From: Paenimyroides marinum
GTDB lineage: Bacteria > Bacteroidota > Bacteroidia > Flavobacteriales > Flavobacteriaceae
Length of the DNA stretch: 64,000 nt
Direction: 5' to 3'
Assembly: GCF_900108395.1 (NCBI RefSeq)
Contig: NZ_FNXE01000014.1
Location: forward strand, 1 to 64,000
Of the stretch, positions 26,438-36,100 are shown piece after piece. Every line of letters starts with the position of its first letter. Position 1 is the first letter of the stretch. The position numbers and the translations under genes are program-made. The notes beneath the pieces are model-generated. The model saw nothing but the letters and a program-made list of their open reading frames with translations, made no database searches and was not told the origin of the DNA.

Positions 26438-29059
26438 CTAATAATTTTCTGCTATTTCTATTTTTGTGCCGTCTTCTCTTGTGATAGATGCTGAAATAGA
26501 AGTAATTTTAATATTTTCATCTTCTATCTTTTTAATCTCTTTGAAATCTTTAAAAATAGTATTTACCGTTTCGTAATCTTTTTCAAGCAGTTTGCTATCT
26601 CCTTTATTTGAAACAGTTACATATTTATGATTTTTTCTGGACTTTTCCTGTTCCTGTTTTAATTTCTCGATTTCTCTTTTACGGCGCTCAACATTTTTTT
26701 GAATTTCATCTTTTTTTGAGGTTAATTCTTTTCGGCGTTGTTCTGATTTTTTTAATAAATCTTCTCTTTTAGCTAAAAGTTCTTGGCGTTGTTTTTCGAT
26801 TTCTTTTTTACGTTGAACAATTTGTTCTTTCTGTTTATCGATTGATTCTTGTTTTTCTTTAACGGCTAATTCTCTTACTTTTAAAGCAGTTTTTTTGTGT
26901 TGTAAAGAGTTTTTTTTACTCTTTTTTGTGGTAATTATAACTACTCCATCTTTGTCTTTAGCTCCATATTTTTCAATTGCTTTTTGATCTTTTAGAACAT
27001 CAATCCGTTCAATATCAACTGGTTTAATCTTACCAAAATCTTCAGGTTTCATTTCTTTACCATCAACAATGTAAATTATATTTTTGTTAGACACACTTCC
27101 TATCCCTTTAAGGGTTACATAAGTAACTTCATCATTTTTTTTCTGTATTTGTGCTTTTTTTACCACAAAAAGAGAATCTTTTTTCTTATTTTCAGCATCA
27201 ATGTGTTGTTTTAATTCTTCTAACGTAGCGTTTTTACCATTAATTTTAATACTTCCTTCTTTATTAAAATCAAAGCCTCTTGTAGCTTTTAAATTGTTCT
27301 CATCTGCAATTTTAAATGAAAACATACGGCTACCAGAATTATCATCATCTTTAGTTGATAAATTTACAATAGTACCTTTATCTGGATTACTTGCATCTAT
27401 ATAAACAGATTGAATTAAAGAAGTATTAAAATTTTTCAATTCATTTTTGTTCAACAAAGCTCCGTTCACTACTATGGGAAATTTTGAAGCAATTTTATCA
27501 AACGTTTTTCTATCGTTTTTTAATATTTCTAAATCTTTTTCAACACTTTCTAAAAGCATAAAAAAGTCTTTTTCCTTTTCTGATAATTGATTTTGATTGA
27601 AGTTCTCATTTTTTATTTGCTTTTTTGTTTTAATAAGTACAATAGTATCAGCATTTGGATCATATTTTTTTATTGTCTTTTCGTCTTTATGAACGTTGAT
27701 AGTAAAAATTTCATCAGGCATTAATCTGCGAACTTCTGTTTCAGAACTTTGTTTGCCGTCAATCAGAAAAATGGTCTTTTGGTTTTTACTTACTTTTTCA
27801 ATCCAGCTTTTGTCTTTCCATTCTTCTTTGGTAATGACAAAATCAGGGTCTTTTTCATTATCTACCGTTAAATAATATTTGGCTTTTTCTGAATATTCTT
27901 CTACACTGAAAGGTTTTGAATCATTCAAATGAACAACAATCATAAATGGGTCGATATTTTTATCCGATGATACAGAAGTAGATATTTTAAGGTCTTTATT
28001 TCGAATCAAATAATTCAAAGCAACAATGTTGTTGTTTTTATATTTTATCTCATTGATAACAAAATCAATATCAAACTCATCTTTAAGCTTTTTGGTCAGT
28101 TTTTCGAAATCTTTTTTGGTAAAGTTTTCTTTTACGATAAATGAAGTTTCCTCTTCTGATATTTCCTGCACTTCAATGGTTTTAATTTGTGCAACTGTTT
28201 CTATTTGAAACAAAACAAAAAAAGTTACCAAAACCGGTGCGGCTACTAAAAATTTTAATTTTTTCATATTTTTTGATTTTTGAGTGTTTAATTGAATAAT
28301 TCGTTTTTTTAAATCGCTGGTATTAAAAGCGTTTATGTATTTTAAGGTGTAATTGCAATGTTCGTTTAAAAGACTTTTTTGGTATAAAACGGGGTCATAC
28401 AGGGCTATCATTTTTTCATCAACAATAAATTCTAAATTCGTATTGATGTCTTTCTGAAGTTTTTTTACCAATGGGTTGAACCAGAAAACAGCCGAAACTA
28501 ATTCAATAAAAATCAAGTCAAAAGTGTGTTTTTGGTTAAGATGGATTTTTTCGTGTGCTAAAATCATTTCTAAATCAGCAGCAGAAAGTTTGTTTTCAGG
28601 AACAACAATCCATTGATAAAAAGAGTAAATATTTTGTTGATGATCTGCTACTTTAATTTGCGAATTGTTTAAAACGGGCAACTTTTTAATGCTGATGTAC
28701 AGTTTTATTATTTGATAAAGCGATTTCACCACACAGCAAATACTAATTGCCAACAAAGCGTATAAAACCACCGATTGCCAGGTTATTGTTTCCCAAAAAG
28801 CAGGTTCAGGTTGTAGTGCCATTGTTTCTGGTAAAATAGTGTTTTCCCAATCTGCATCATTGAAAACAGCTGTTTGTTCAATGATCACCGTTTTTGTGTA
28901 AGTGATCAACGGAAGAACAAATGAAAGCAAAAGCGAACTGATAAAATACCACCGAATAGAATTGTAAAAAGTTTCTTTTCGTAAAAACAAACGATAAAAA
29001 AGCCAGAATACAACTAACAGGGCATTTACTTTTAAAAGGTATAAAACAATTAAATTCAT
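26438..29059 (-). CDS. BlaR1-like M56 metallopeptidase with plug-like and coiled-coil C-terminus
   Basis: 873-aa membrane sensor. Residues 1-125 contain about three TM helices; the M56 site HEKIH is 169-173, and another TM lies near 270-292. The extracytoplasmic part holds a domain (about 305-395) shared with the protein at 37732, then two TonB-plug-like units: I-D-G-K-Q...KYDPNADTIVLIKTKK (about 440-500) and YIVDGKEMKPEDFGKIKP...KYGAKDKDGVVIITTKK (about 665-720), then a 100-residue charged coiled coil. Paired with the BlaI-type repressor 3 bp upstream: ligand sensing, self-cleavage and repressor removal are expected from the MecR1/BlaR1 model. The stimulus is unknown; no beta-lactamase is nearby. 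Confidence 0.88.
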   Translation of the reverse strand: MNLIVLYLLKVNALLVVFWLFYRLFLRKETFYNSIRWYFISSLLLSFVLPLITYTKTVIIEQTAVFNDADWENTILPETMALQPEPAFWETITWQSVVLYALLAISICCVVKSLYQIIKLYISIKKLPVLNNSQIKVADHQQNIYSFYQWIVVPENKLSAADLEMILAHEKIHLNQKHTFDLIFIELVSAVFWFNPLVKKLQKDINTNLEFIVDEKMIALYDPVLYQKSLLNEHCNYTLKYINAFNTSDLKKRIIQLNTQKSKNMKKLKFLVAAPVLVTFFVLFQIETVAQIKTIEVQEISEEETSFIVKENFTKKDFEKLTKKLKDEFDIDFVINEIKYKNNNIVALNYLIRNKDLKISTSVSSDKNIDPFMIVVHLNDSKPFSVEEYSEKAKYYLTVDNEKDPDFVITKEEWKDKSWIEKVSKNQKTIFLIDGKQSSETEVRRLMPDEIFTINVHKDEKTIKKYDPNADTIVLIKTKKQIKNENFNQNQLSEKEKDFFMLLESVEKDLEILKNDRKTFDKIASKFPIVVNGALLNKNELKNFNTSLIQSVYIDASNPDKGTIVNLSTKDDDNSGSRMFSFKIADENNLKATRGFDFNKEGSIKINGKNATLEELKQHIDAENKKKDSLFVVKKAQIQKKNDEVTYVTLKGIGSVSNKNIIYIVDGKEMKPEDFGKIKPVDIERIDVLKDQKAIEKYGAKDKDGVVIITTKKSKKNSLQHKKTALKVRELAVKEKQESIDKQKEQIVQRKKEIEKQRQELLAKREDLLKKSEQRRKELTSKKDEIQKNVERRKREIEKLKQEQEKSRKNHKYVTVSNKGDSKLLEKDYETVNTIFKDFKEIKKIEDENIKITSISASITREDGTKIEIAENY

Positions 29060-29062
29060 AAG

Positions 29063-29425
29063 CTATTTTTTATTGCTTTCGATAATTTTTATTAATTCTT
29101 CTATTTCGGCGTTGGTTAATTTTTCTTCTTTTACAAAGTAATTCACCAAATTTGAAACCGAATTGCCAAAATATTTCTTTATAGAATCGGTTACAAAAAC
29201 ACTGCGATACGCTTCTAAATCAATAACGGGATAATACTGATGCGATTTTCCGTAACTTTTATGTGCTACAAACCCTTTTTCTTCTAATAACCGAACAATG
29301 GTTGAAAGTGTGTTGTAATGCGGTTTTGGTTCTGGCATTTCTTCTAAAATATCATTTACAAACGCTTTTTTTAACTGCCAGATTACCTGCATTATTTCTT
29401 CTTCTTTATTTGTTAGTTTTTCCAT
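29063..29425 (-). CDS. BlaI/MecI-family repressor
   Basis: 120-aa winged-helix repressor: LTNKEEEIMQVIWQLKKAFVNDIL, then the recognition helix PHYNTLSTIVRLLEEKGFV and YGKSHQYYPV wing, and a C-terminal dimerisation helix region. In the family, a paired M56 protease cleaves the repressor. First gene of the pair; its promoter carries two AACTA dyads (29453-29488), so it is probably autoregulated. Confidence 0.93.
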   Translation of the reverse strand: MEKLTNKEEEIMQVIWQLKKAFVNDILEEMPEPKPHYNTLSTIVRLLEEKGFVAHKSYGKSHQYYPVIDLEAYRSVFVTDSIKKYFGNSVSNLVNYFVKEEKLTNAEIEELIKIIESNKK

Positions 29426-29444
29426 GACTTTTGTTTTTACAGTA

Positions 29445-29474
29445 CAAATGTAAACTAAAAAATTAGTTATACAA
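29445..29474 (-). promoter_or_regulatory. Promoter of the BlaI/BlaR1-like operon
   Basis: Minus strand TTG (29474-29472), 19-bp spacer, TACATTTG (29452-29445): an exact match to the Bacteroidota consensus, 20 bp from the repressor ATG. Confidence 0.8.
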
Positions 29475-29488
29475 CTAAAAAAATAGTT
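29453..29488. promoter_or_regulatory. Tandem BlaI-type operators
   Basis: AACTAA-4 bp-TTAGTT (29453-29468) fills the spacer between -33 and -7; AACTA-6 bp-TAGTT (29473-29488) covers the -33 box. Dyad centres are 20 bp apart, two helical turns, as expected for side-by-side dimers. The adjacent TACAAATGTA (29443-29452) is also a dyad of the MecI/BlaI TACA/TGTA type. Confidence 0.7.
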
Positions 29489-29531
29489 TTTTAACTAAAA
29501 ATACCGTTTAAATACCTAACGTTAAAAATCG

Positions 29532-29539
29532 TACTTTTG
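29532..29539 (+). promoter_or_regulatory. -7 box for the GAF-domain gene
   Basis: TACTTTTG matches TAnnTTTG, 17 bp from the ATG; no good -33 element is visible. Confidence 0.4.
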
Positions 29540-29556
29540 TTATAAAAGCTTTTAGT

Positions 29557-31950
29557 ATGGGAAAAAATTCCGATTTAGATATAGATTATTTTAATGTCAG
29601 TCCGTTTAAATCAGTCATATCTTTTCACAAGGTAATTGACGCTTTGAAAGAAATTGCTAAGGAAAACGACGCTCCTTATCGGGCAATTTATGCACAATTA
29701 CTGTTGAAAGAAGTAGCCAAAATCCCTGAATTATATACTGGTATTACGCACAAAAAAACCATCTATGAAAATTTAAATTTAATTCACAATCTACTGGCAG
29801 ATTTGTTTCCAACGGCTTTAACGTATAATGAAATTAAGGCAGTAAGTTTACCTTTTCAAAACTTCAATTTCAATTTTACCAAGCGTTTTCAACAAATCAT
29901 AAACGATGCGGGAGAAGAATTTGAAATTAACATTCGTGATTTTACAAACGATCAATATTATATTTTTAGTTGCTGCTTAATTTTAAACACGCATTACGGA
30001 GAAAAATTTGATTTGAGCCGTCCACTTTTTTATGATATTCCTGATAAAAACGGAATTATCCGTCATTACAGAATTATTTACAACGGCGATTTTTGTGAAC
30101 TGATTCCCACAAAAGATGCTTTGAAAATTACGCAAGACGACATCAAATTATTAAAAAACAGCTTTGACAACATTGATATATGGAAACAGAAATTTCCGCA
30201 GCACAGCTGGATTTTAAAAGGATTCGGAATCCTAACGCTATTTGAAGTTACTATGGAAAACAGTATCTCAAATATTAAAACAAATCTTTTAAAAGCCGGT
30301 CAGGAACAATTAAGCGTTTCAACAGCTCAAAGTATTTTCCGCTCCTTTTTTAAATTAAACGATATTGATTTCGGTATTTTTTTCTTACATGATGAATCAA
30401 GAGATTTTATAGAACTTCCTGCCAGAGTTGATCTAAAAAGTGTTTTTGATATAATGGACAAAAAGGTTTCAAAAGATGTTTTTAATGCAGCTAAAAAATT
30501 TTTTAAGGCAATAAAATCTATTAAGGGATATTATTGCGTGACAGATATTGTAGAATTGTACAAAAATAAAGAATGGACTCCTTACCTGGATTATTTACAA
30601 AAACAAGGTGTTCGCAGCTTTATACTGGCTCCTGTTAATAAAACCGATGGTTTTCATGCATATATTGAATTGTATAGTCCCGTGCCTTACGCATTGCACA
30701 CCATTAACGCAAATAAATTAAATGACGTGATGCCTTTATTGCGCGATACGTTTGAACGCTATCACAACGACATTAAAAACGAGTTAGATGCGATTATTCA
30801 GCGCGAATATACCACCATACACCCAAGTGTTAACTGGAAATTTGAAGAGCAGGCAAAGAATTTTTACTTTGCAAAAACACACAATACCGCAACGGTTTTA
30901 AAAGAAATTGAATTTGAAAACATTTTTCCGTTATATGGTGAAACAGATATTCAATCGTCAACAAAATTTAGAAACAAAGCAACCCTTGCCGATTTAAACA
31001 AGCAGTTAAAAGAAATTTTAAGCGTATTGGAATACATCAAACCCCACGAGGAAACTTTTCTTTTTCAGCAACGCATCAATGAAATCGGATATTTTCAAAA
31101 GCAGTTAAAAACACAACAATTTATTGCCGAAGCTCAAATTCACAGATACATAACAGATACGATCCATCCGTTATTTAAACAGCTAAGCGATAGATCAGAA
31201 TATAAAAAACGCATTCAAAAGTATTGGGAACAGTTAGATGAAAAACATCAGTTTTTCTGGAATCAGCGTAAAAAGTACGATTTAGCCATACAAACAATTA
31301 ACAAAAATCTGACTGAAATTTTAGATTATGAACAAATTGCACTTCAAAAAGTGTATCCGCATTATTTTGAACGTTTTAGAACCGATGGCGTGGAACATAA
31401 TTTGTTTATTGGCAGCAGTATTACGCCTACACAAATCTACGATTCTATGTATTTATACAACTTGCGTTTATGGCAAATGCAGGTAATGTGCAAAATGGTT
31501 ATGTTACACGAACAAACAAAACCAAACTTAGCTTTTAACATGGATTTAACCAGCTTGATCATAGTTTTTAGCGATCCTATTGCTATTAAATTTAGAATGG
31601 ACGAAAAACGTTTTGATGTTGAAAACAATGACGATATCCGTTACGAACTAATGAAAAAACGATTGGCAAAAGCCATGGTAAAAGATCGCCAGGAACGTTT
31701 AGTGCAGCCACACAAACTTACCATTGTTTATTTAAATGAAAACGATAAAACCGATTATTTAAATTACATTCATTTTTTACAGTATAAAGGATATTTTTTA
31801 GATGAAATAGAATTTTTAGAGGTTGAAAACTTACAAGACATAGCCGATTTGCAAGCGATTCGTTTAACCATTAATTCAAATTTTAATACAGACGATTTCA
31901 CTATTTATTCTTATACCGATTTTATTAATTATGTAACTACAACCGAATAA
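29557..31950 (+). CDS. GAF-domain protein of unknown function
   Basis: A 797-aa cytosolic protein conserved in flavobacteria. The N-terminal 230 residues are helical; about 255-410 form a GAF-like sensor domain (STAQSIFRSFFKLNDIDFGIFFL ... VRSFILAPV ... GFHAYIELYSP); the rest is helical with predicted coiled coils around 485-640. No output domain (kinase, cyclase, DNA binding) was recognised. It is convergent with the HD-PycTM gene and overlaps it by 14 bp. Confidence 0.7.
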   Translation: MGKNSDLDIDYFNVSPFKSVISFHKVIDALKEIAKENDAPYRAIYAQLLLKEVAKIPELYTGITHKKTIYENLNLIHNLLADLFPTALTYNEIKAVSLPFQNFNFNFTKRFQQIINDAGEEFEINIRDFTNDQYYIFSCCLILNTHYGEKFDLSRPLFYDIPDKNGIIRHYRIIYNGDFCELIPTKDALKITQDDIKLLKNSFDNIDIWKQKFPQHSWILKGFGILTLFEVTMENSISNIKTNLLKAGQEQLSVSTAQSIFRSFFKLNDIDFGIFFLHDESRDFIELPARVDLKSVFDIMDKKVSKDVFNAAKKFFKAIKSIKGYYCVTDIVELYKNKEWTPYLDYLQKQGVRSFILAPVNKTDGFHAYIELYSPVPYALHTINANKLNDVMPLLRDTFERYHNDIKNELDAIIQREYTTIHPSVNWKFEEQAKNFYFAKTHNTATVLKEIEFENIFPLYGETDIQSSTKFRNKATLADLNKQLKEILSVLEYIKPHEETFLFQQRINEIGYFQKQLKTQQFIAEAQIHRYITDTIHPLFKQLSDRSEYKKRIQKYWEQLDEKHQFFWNQRKKYDLAIQTINKNLTEILDYEQIALQKVYPHYFERFRTDGVEHNLFIGSSITPTQIYDSMYLYNLRLWQMQVMCKMVMLHEQTKPNLAFNMDLTSLIIVFSDPIAIKFRMDEKRFDVENNDDIRYELMKKRLAKAMVKDRQERLVQPHKLTIVYLNENDKTDYLNYIHFLQYKGYFLDEIEFLEVENLQDIADLQAIRLTINSNFNTDDFTIYSYTDFINYVTTTE

Positions 31951-33118
31951 AAGCCAGACAAAATGCAGAAACCGATACGATAATTCCTATCATGAAAACA
32001 GTATAAGAAATGCTCAGCATTTTATATTTTTTATTCAGTACCAAACCTAAATAATATAAATCTTTAATTAAGGTATCATATAAATAAGCACGGTCTTTCA
32101 TTAAATCGTTCATTGCATCATTAAACTCTTGCAAATGCAGCTGATGAAAGTTACCAAAAAACAAGATATTCGCTTTGCGTGTTTCTATGTCGTTTTTAAT
32201 ATTGGGATTCGTACTTACTTTAGGTTTTGTTGCCAAAATGGTATAAACAATCGTTATTACACTAAAAATCAGCAATAAAAAAGTAGGTATAATTAAATGG
32301 GCATTATTTGGATTGTCTAATTTTGGAATAATTGCCGTTAATGAAATAGAGATAATTATTGAATTTACAGACAATAAAATATTGGCTTTGCTATCGGCAA
32401 TGGCACTTAATTGCGTATGATTGTTTAATGTAACCCGAAACAGCGTATCAATGCCTCGCTCAGGACGTTCCAATTTTTCAAGCTTTTTTTCTTTTATCTG
32501 TTTATTTTTCCCCTTTTTGTCAGATTGTTGTTTTTTTAAATTTTCTCCAATGGTGAAAATGGTTTGTTCTTTTTTAGGTTGCCAGTTCTTTTTGGCATAA
32601 TCGGTAAAATAATAATGTTGTTTTGTTAAAACATTTAAATTTTGCTTGCACCATTCAATATCTGTCATTTTCTTGTTAGAAACGGTTTCCAACTCTTCTT
32701 TCAGTAAACCGCAAAGATCGCCGTAATTTTCCAATGTAAAATGATAAAAATCTGCATCCTTTATACACATTTCCAATAAATTCTGGGGCAAATAATTGCA
32801 TTTTGTTGCTAAAATTAAATGGCAAACAGCATCAATAGAGACATCGTTAAAATCGTTCTCCTTTATAAAATCTTTAAATATCTCACAACTTTTTTCTTCG
32901 TGATTCTCAGCTCCGTAAATGTATCCCGAATCGTGAAACCAGGCGGAAAGTTTTAAATGCACAGCATCTTGACCGGTAATGTTTTCTCCTTCAATTAATT
33001 CGTTTACAGCATTCGCCACCCGTAAAGAATGTAAATAATCATGATAAATATATTCAGAAGATAGTTTATCTTTGAATAGGTTAAAAATATAAGCTTCGGC
33101 TTTTAGTAAAAGTTCCAT
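31937..33118 (-). CDS. HD-domain phosphohydrolase fused to PycTM (Pycsar-effector-like)
   Basis: 393 aa. Residues 1-185: HD domain with YHDYLHSLRVA and WFHDSGYI (metal-binding His and His-Asp), as in (p)ppGpp- or cyclic-nucleotide-hydrolase-like proteins. A basic linker (about 196-222) follows. Residues 228-393: PycTM domain, the membrane effector of Pycsar anti-phage systems, shown by NHTQLSAIADSKANILLSVN and TM helices near 247-267, 275-297 and 365-390. Classical Pycsar pairs PycTM with a pyrimidine cyclase; none is adjacent. A self-contained sensor/effector or a cyclic-nucleotide-off-switch role is inferred. Confidence 0.8.
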   Translation of the reverse strand: MELLLKAEAYIFNLFKDKLSSEYIYHDYLHSLRVANAVNELIEGENITGQDAVHLKLSAWFHDSGYIYGAENHEEKSCEIFKDFIKENDFNDVSIDAVCHLILATKCNYLPQNLLEMCIKDADFYHFTLENYGDLCGLLKEELETVSNKKMTDIEWCKQNLNVLTKQHYYFTDYAKKNWQPKKEQTIFTIGENLKKQQSDKKGKNKQIKEKKLEKLERPERGIDTLFRVTLNNHTQLSAIADSKANILLSVNSIIISISLTAIIPKLDNPNNAHLIIPTFLLLIFSVITIVYTILATKPKVSTNPNIKNDIETRKANILFFGNFHQLHLQEFNDAMNDLMKDRAYLYDTLIKDLYYLGLVLNKKYKMLSISYTVFMIGIIVSVSAFCLAFIRL

Positions 33119-33145
33119 AAATGACTCTTTTGATACGTTAAAATT

Positions 33146-36100
33146 ATGAAATTTAACTTACATACCGCAAAAATTGTACTTTTTGCTCTTATTATTTTAT
33201 TGTTAAACGCCTGTGCTTCTTTTCATGAACAAATAGGCGACAATTTCTCTCATAATATGATTACTAACGTAAAAAAAGAGAATTTATTACATGAAATTAT
33301 TGTGGTGGGTGATGCAGGTAATGCCAACGAAGAAAAAGGTCAGCAGTTATTACAAACCGTAAAAGCATATTTGCAGCAAAACAGCAATGATAAAACGTTG
33401 CTTTTTATAGGTGATAATATTTATCCTTTGGGAATGCCTTTAGCAGATGATAAAAACCGGTCTTTAGCAGAAGAAAAGCTAAATGCCCAGATTAATTTAG
33501 CCGCAGATGTTCATGGAAAAACCATTTTTTTAGCCGGAAATCACGATTGGTATCACGGCTTGGAGGGGTTAACCGAACAAAAAAATTACGTTGAAAGTAA
33601 ATTAGGAAAAAAGTCATTTTTGCCAAAAAAATACGACGCGATTGACAGCTATGAAGTAAACGATCAACTAACAATTATTACTGTTGACAGTGAATGGTTC
33701 ATTCAAAATTGGGATAAATATCCTAATATTAATGAAGAAAGTGTGGTTAAAACCCGTGAAGATTTTTTTGAAGAATTCAGAAGTCTGATCAATAAAAATC
33801 AAAATAAAGTTACTGTGGTGGCCATTCATCATCCAATGATTACAAATGGTTCACATGGCGGGTATTTTTCTTTTCGCAACCACATTTTTCCGTATAAAAA
33901 CATTCCGTTACCCGTATTGGGTACCATTGCTAATTATTTGCGAAAAACATCAGGTGCAAGTCCGGCAGATATACAATATACTTATTACCGAATGTTAGTG
34001 GATCGTTTAACCACTTTAACTAAAAATCAGGAACAAGTAGTTTTTGTTTCAGGTCACGAACACAATTTACAATATATAGAACACAACGGCATTAAACAGT
34101 TAATCAGCGGTGCAGGCTCTAAAACCGAAGAAGCACGCAGCGTACAGCCAACCAGTTATTCTATTGGAAGTTTAGGATTTGTTACTTTAAAAATTTATGA
34201 CGACAATAATGTGGATATTGCATTTCATAAAATGACCAATGAAGGCAATGAGGTTGTTTTTCAAAAAACAATTATGTCACCGGACGATTATGATAAAAAA
34301 TTTCCGGCAATCACGCAAAACGTCACACAGGCATCGGTTTATCCGTTAAAAGCCACTCAGAAATCAAAAACCTACAAGTTTCTTTTTGGTCAGCATTACC
34401 GCAGTATTTATGGCACAAATGTTAATGCACCGGTGGCTGACCTGGATAACTTATACGGCGGATTGAAACCAATTATTTCGGGGGGCGGAAATCAATCACT
34501 TTCTTTAAGATTAGAAGATAAAGACGGAAAACAATACGTAATGCGCGGATTGCGAAAAAGCTCTAAACAGTTTTTACAATCTGCCATTTTCAAAAACACT
34601 TATATCGAAGATAAATTAGAAGATACTTATGTACTTGATTTTATCGATGATTATTACACCACATCTCATCCATTTACGCCTTTCATTATCGGAAAATTAT
34701 CTGATGCGGTTAATTTATATCACACAAATCCCAAAATGTTTTATGTTCCTAAACAAGATGCTTTGGGAAAATATAATGAAACGTACGGCAACGAATTATA
34801 TATGATCGAAGAACGTTTACATAAATCTCAAGCCAAAACAGCTTCTTTAGGAAACGGATCCGATATCATCAGCACACAAGACCTGCTTTCCAATTTAGAA
34901 AAAGACGAAAAATATAAGGTGGATGAAAAAATGTATTTGCGCGCACGTATTTTTGATTTTGTCATTGGCGATTGGGATCGTCATGCCGACCAATGGCGCT
35001 GGGTAGAGAAAAAAGTAGGTAACGAGATCGTGTTTCAACCCATTCCAAGAGATCGCGATCAGGCTTTTGCAAAAATCGACGGAGAATTATTGCATTTGCT
35101 GAATAAGTTAAACCCGTTGCGACACATGCAAACGTTTAAGGAAAATTACGGAAAACCCCGCTGGATTACCAAATCGGCTTTTCCTTTAGATAAAGTTTTT
35201 CTGCAAAATACGTCTTTAGAAGACTGGCAAAACACAGCACAGGAAATTGTAGATCATTTAACAGACGAGGTGATTAATGACGCTTTTAATGATCTGCCAG
35301 AAGAAATCAAAGATCAATACACCAACGATATTATTACCGTTTTAAAAGAACGCAGGTCTAAATTAGTTGCGTTTTCCGCAAAATATTATAAAGAACTTTT
35401 TAAATATGGAATCGTTGTTGGTACCAATAAAAAAGATCGTTTTGTAGTAAATACTTCTAAAGATAAAATAACGGTAGATTATTTCCGGATTAAAAAATCG
35501 GGCGATGAATTCATTCAAACTTATACGTATTTCCCAAAAACCACAAAAGAACTTTGGATTTACGGTTTAGATGATGACGATGAGATACAAGTTGTGGGTG
35601 AAAAATCGCCTATTCATTTAAAGTTAATCGGTGGTAGAAATAACGATATTTACAATATATCCGGAAAAACACCAACAAAAGTTTTTGATTATTATTCAAA
35701 ACCCATTACCATTGAAAGCAAAAAGAATACTCGTTTAATTTTGCGCGATCAGTATAATTTAAACCAATACGACTACCGCAAAGCACCATTGAATATATTA
35801 ACCATTTTACCCGATGCCGGTTATAACCGTGACAATGGTGTAATGTTGGGATTGAACGGGATTTACACCATAAAAAAATTCAATCAAAATCCGTACTCGC
35901 AAAAGCACCAGTTACGGGTAAAATACAATTTTGCAACTTCGGGTATTTTTACATCCTATAACGGTAGTTTTAAAGATTATTCAAACACCGGTTTTTGGGT
36001 TGTTGAAGCTTTGGCTACATCTTCAAACTTTACCCGAAATTATTTTGGTCTGCATAACTCTGCTGTTTATAACAATAAATTCTTTAAGGATAATTATTAC

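Noticed and set aside
29557-33118. GAF protein plus HD-PycTM as a classical two-gene Pycsar operon
   Set aside because: The genes are convergent, not co-directional, and the GAF protein shows no cyclase motif; a link is only speculative.
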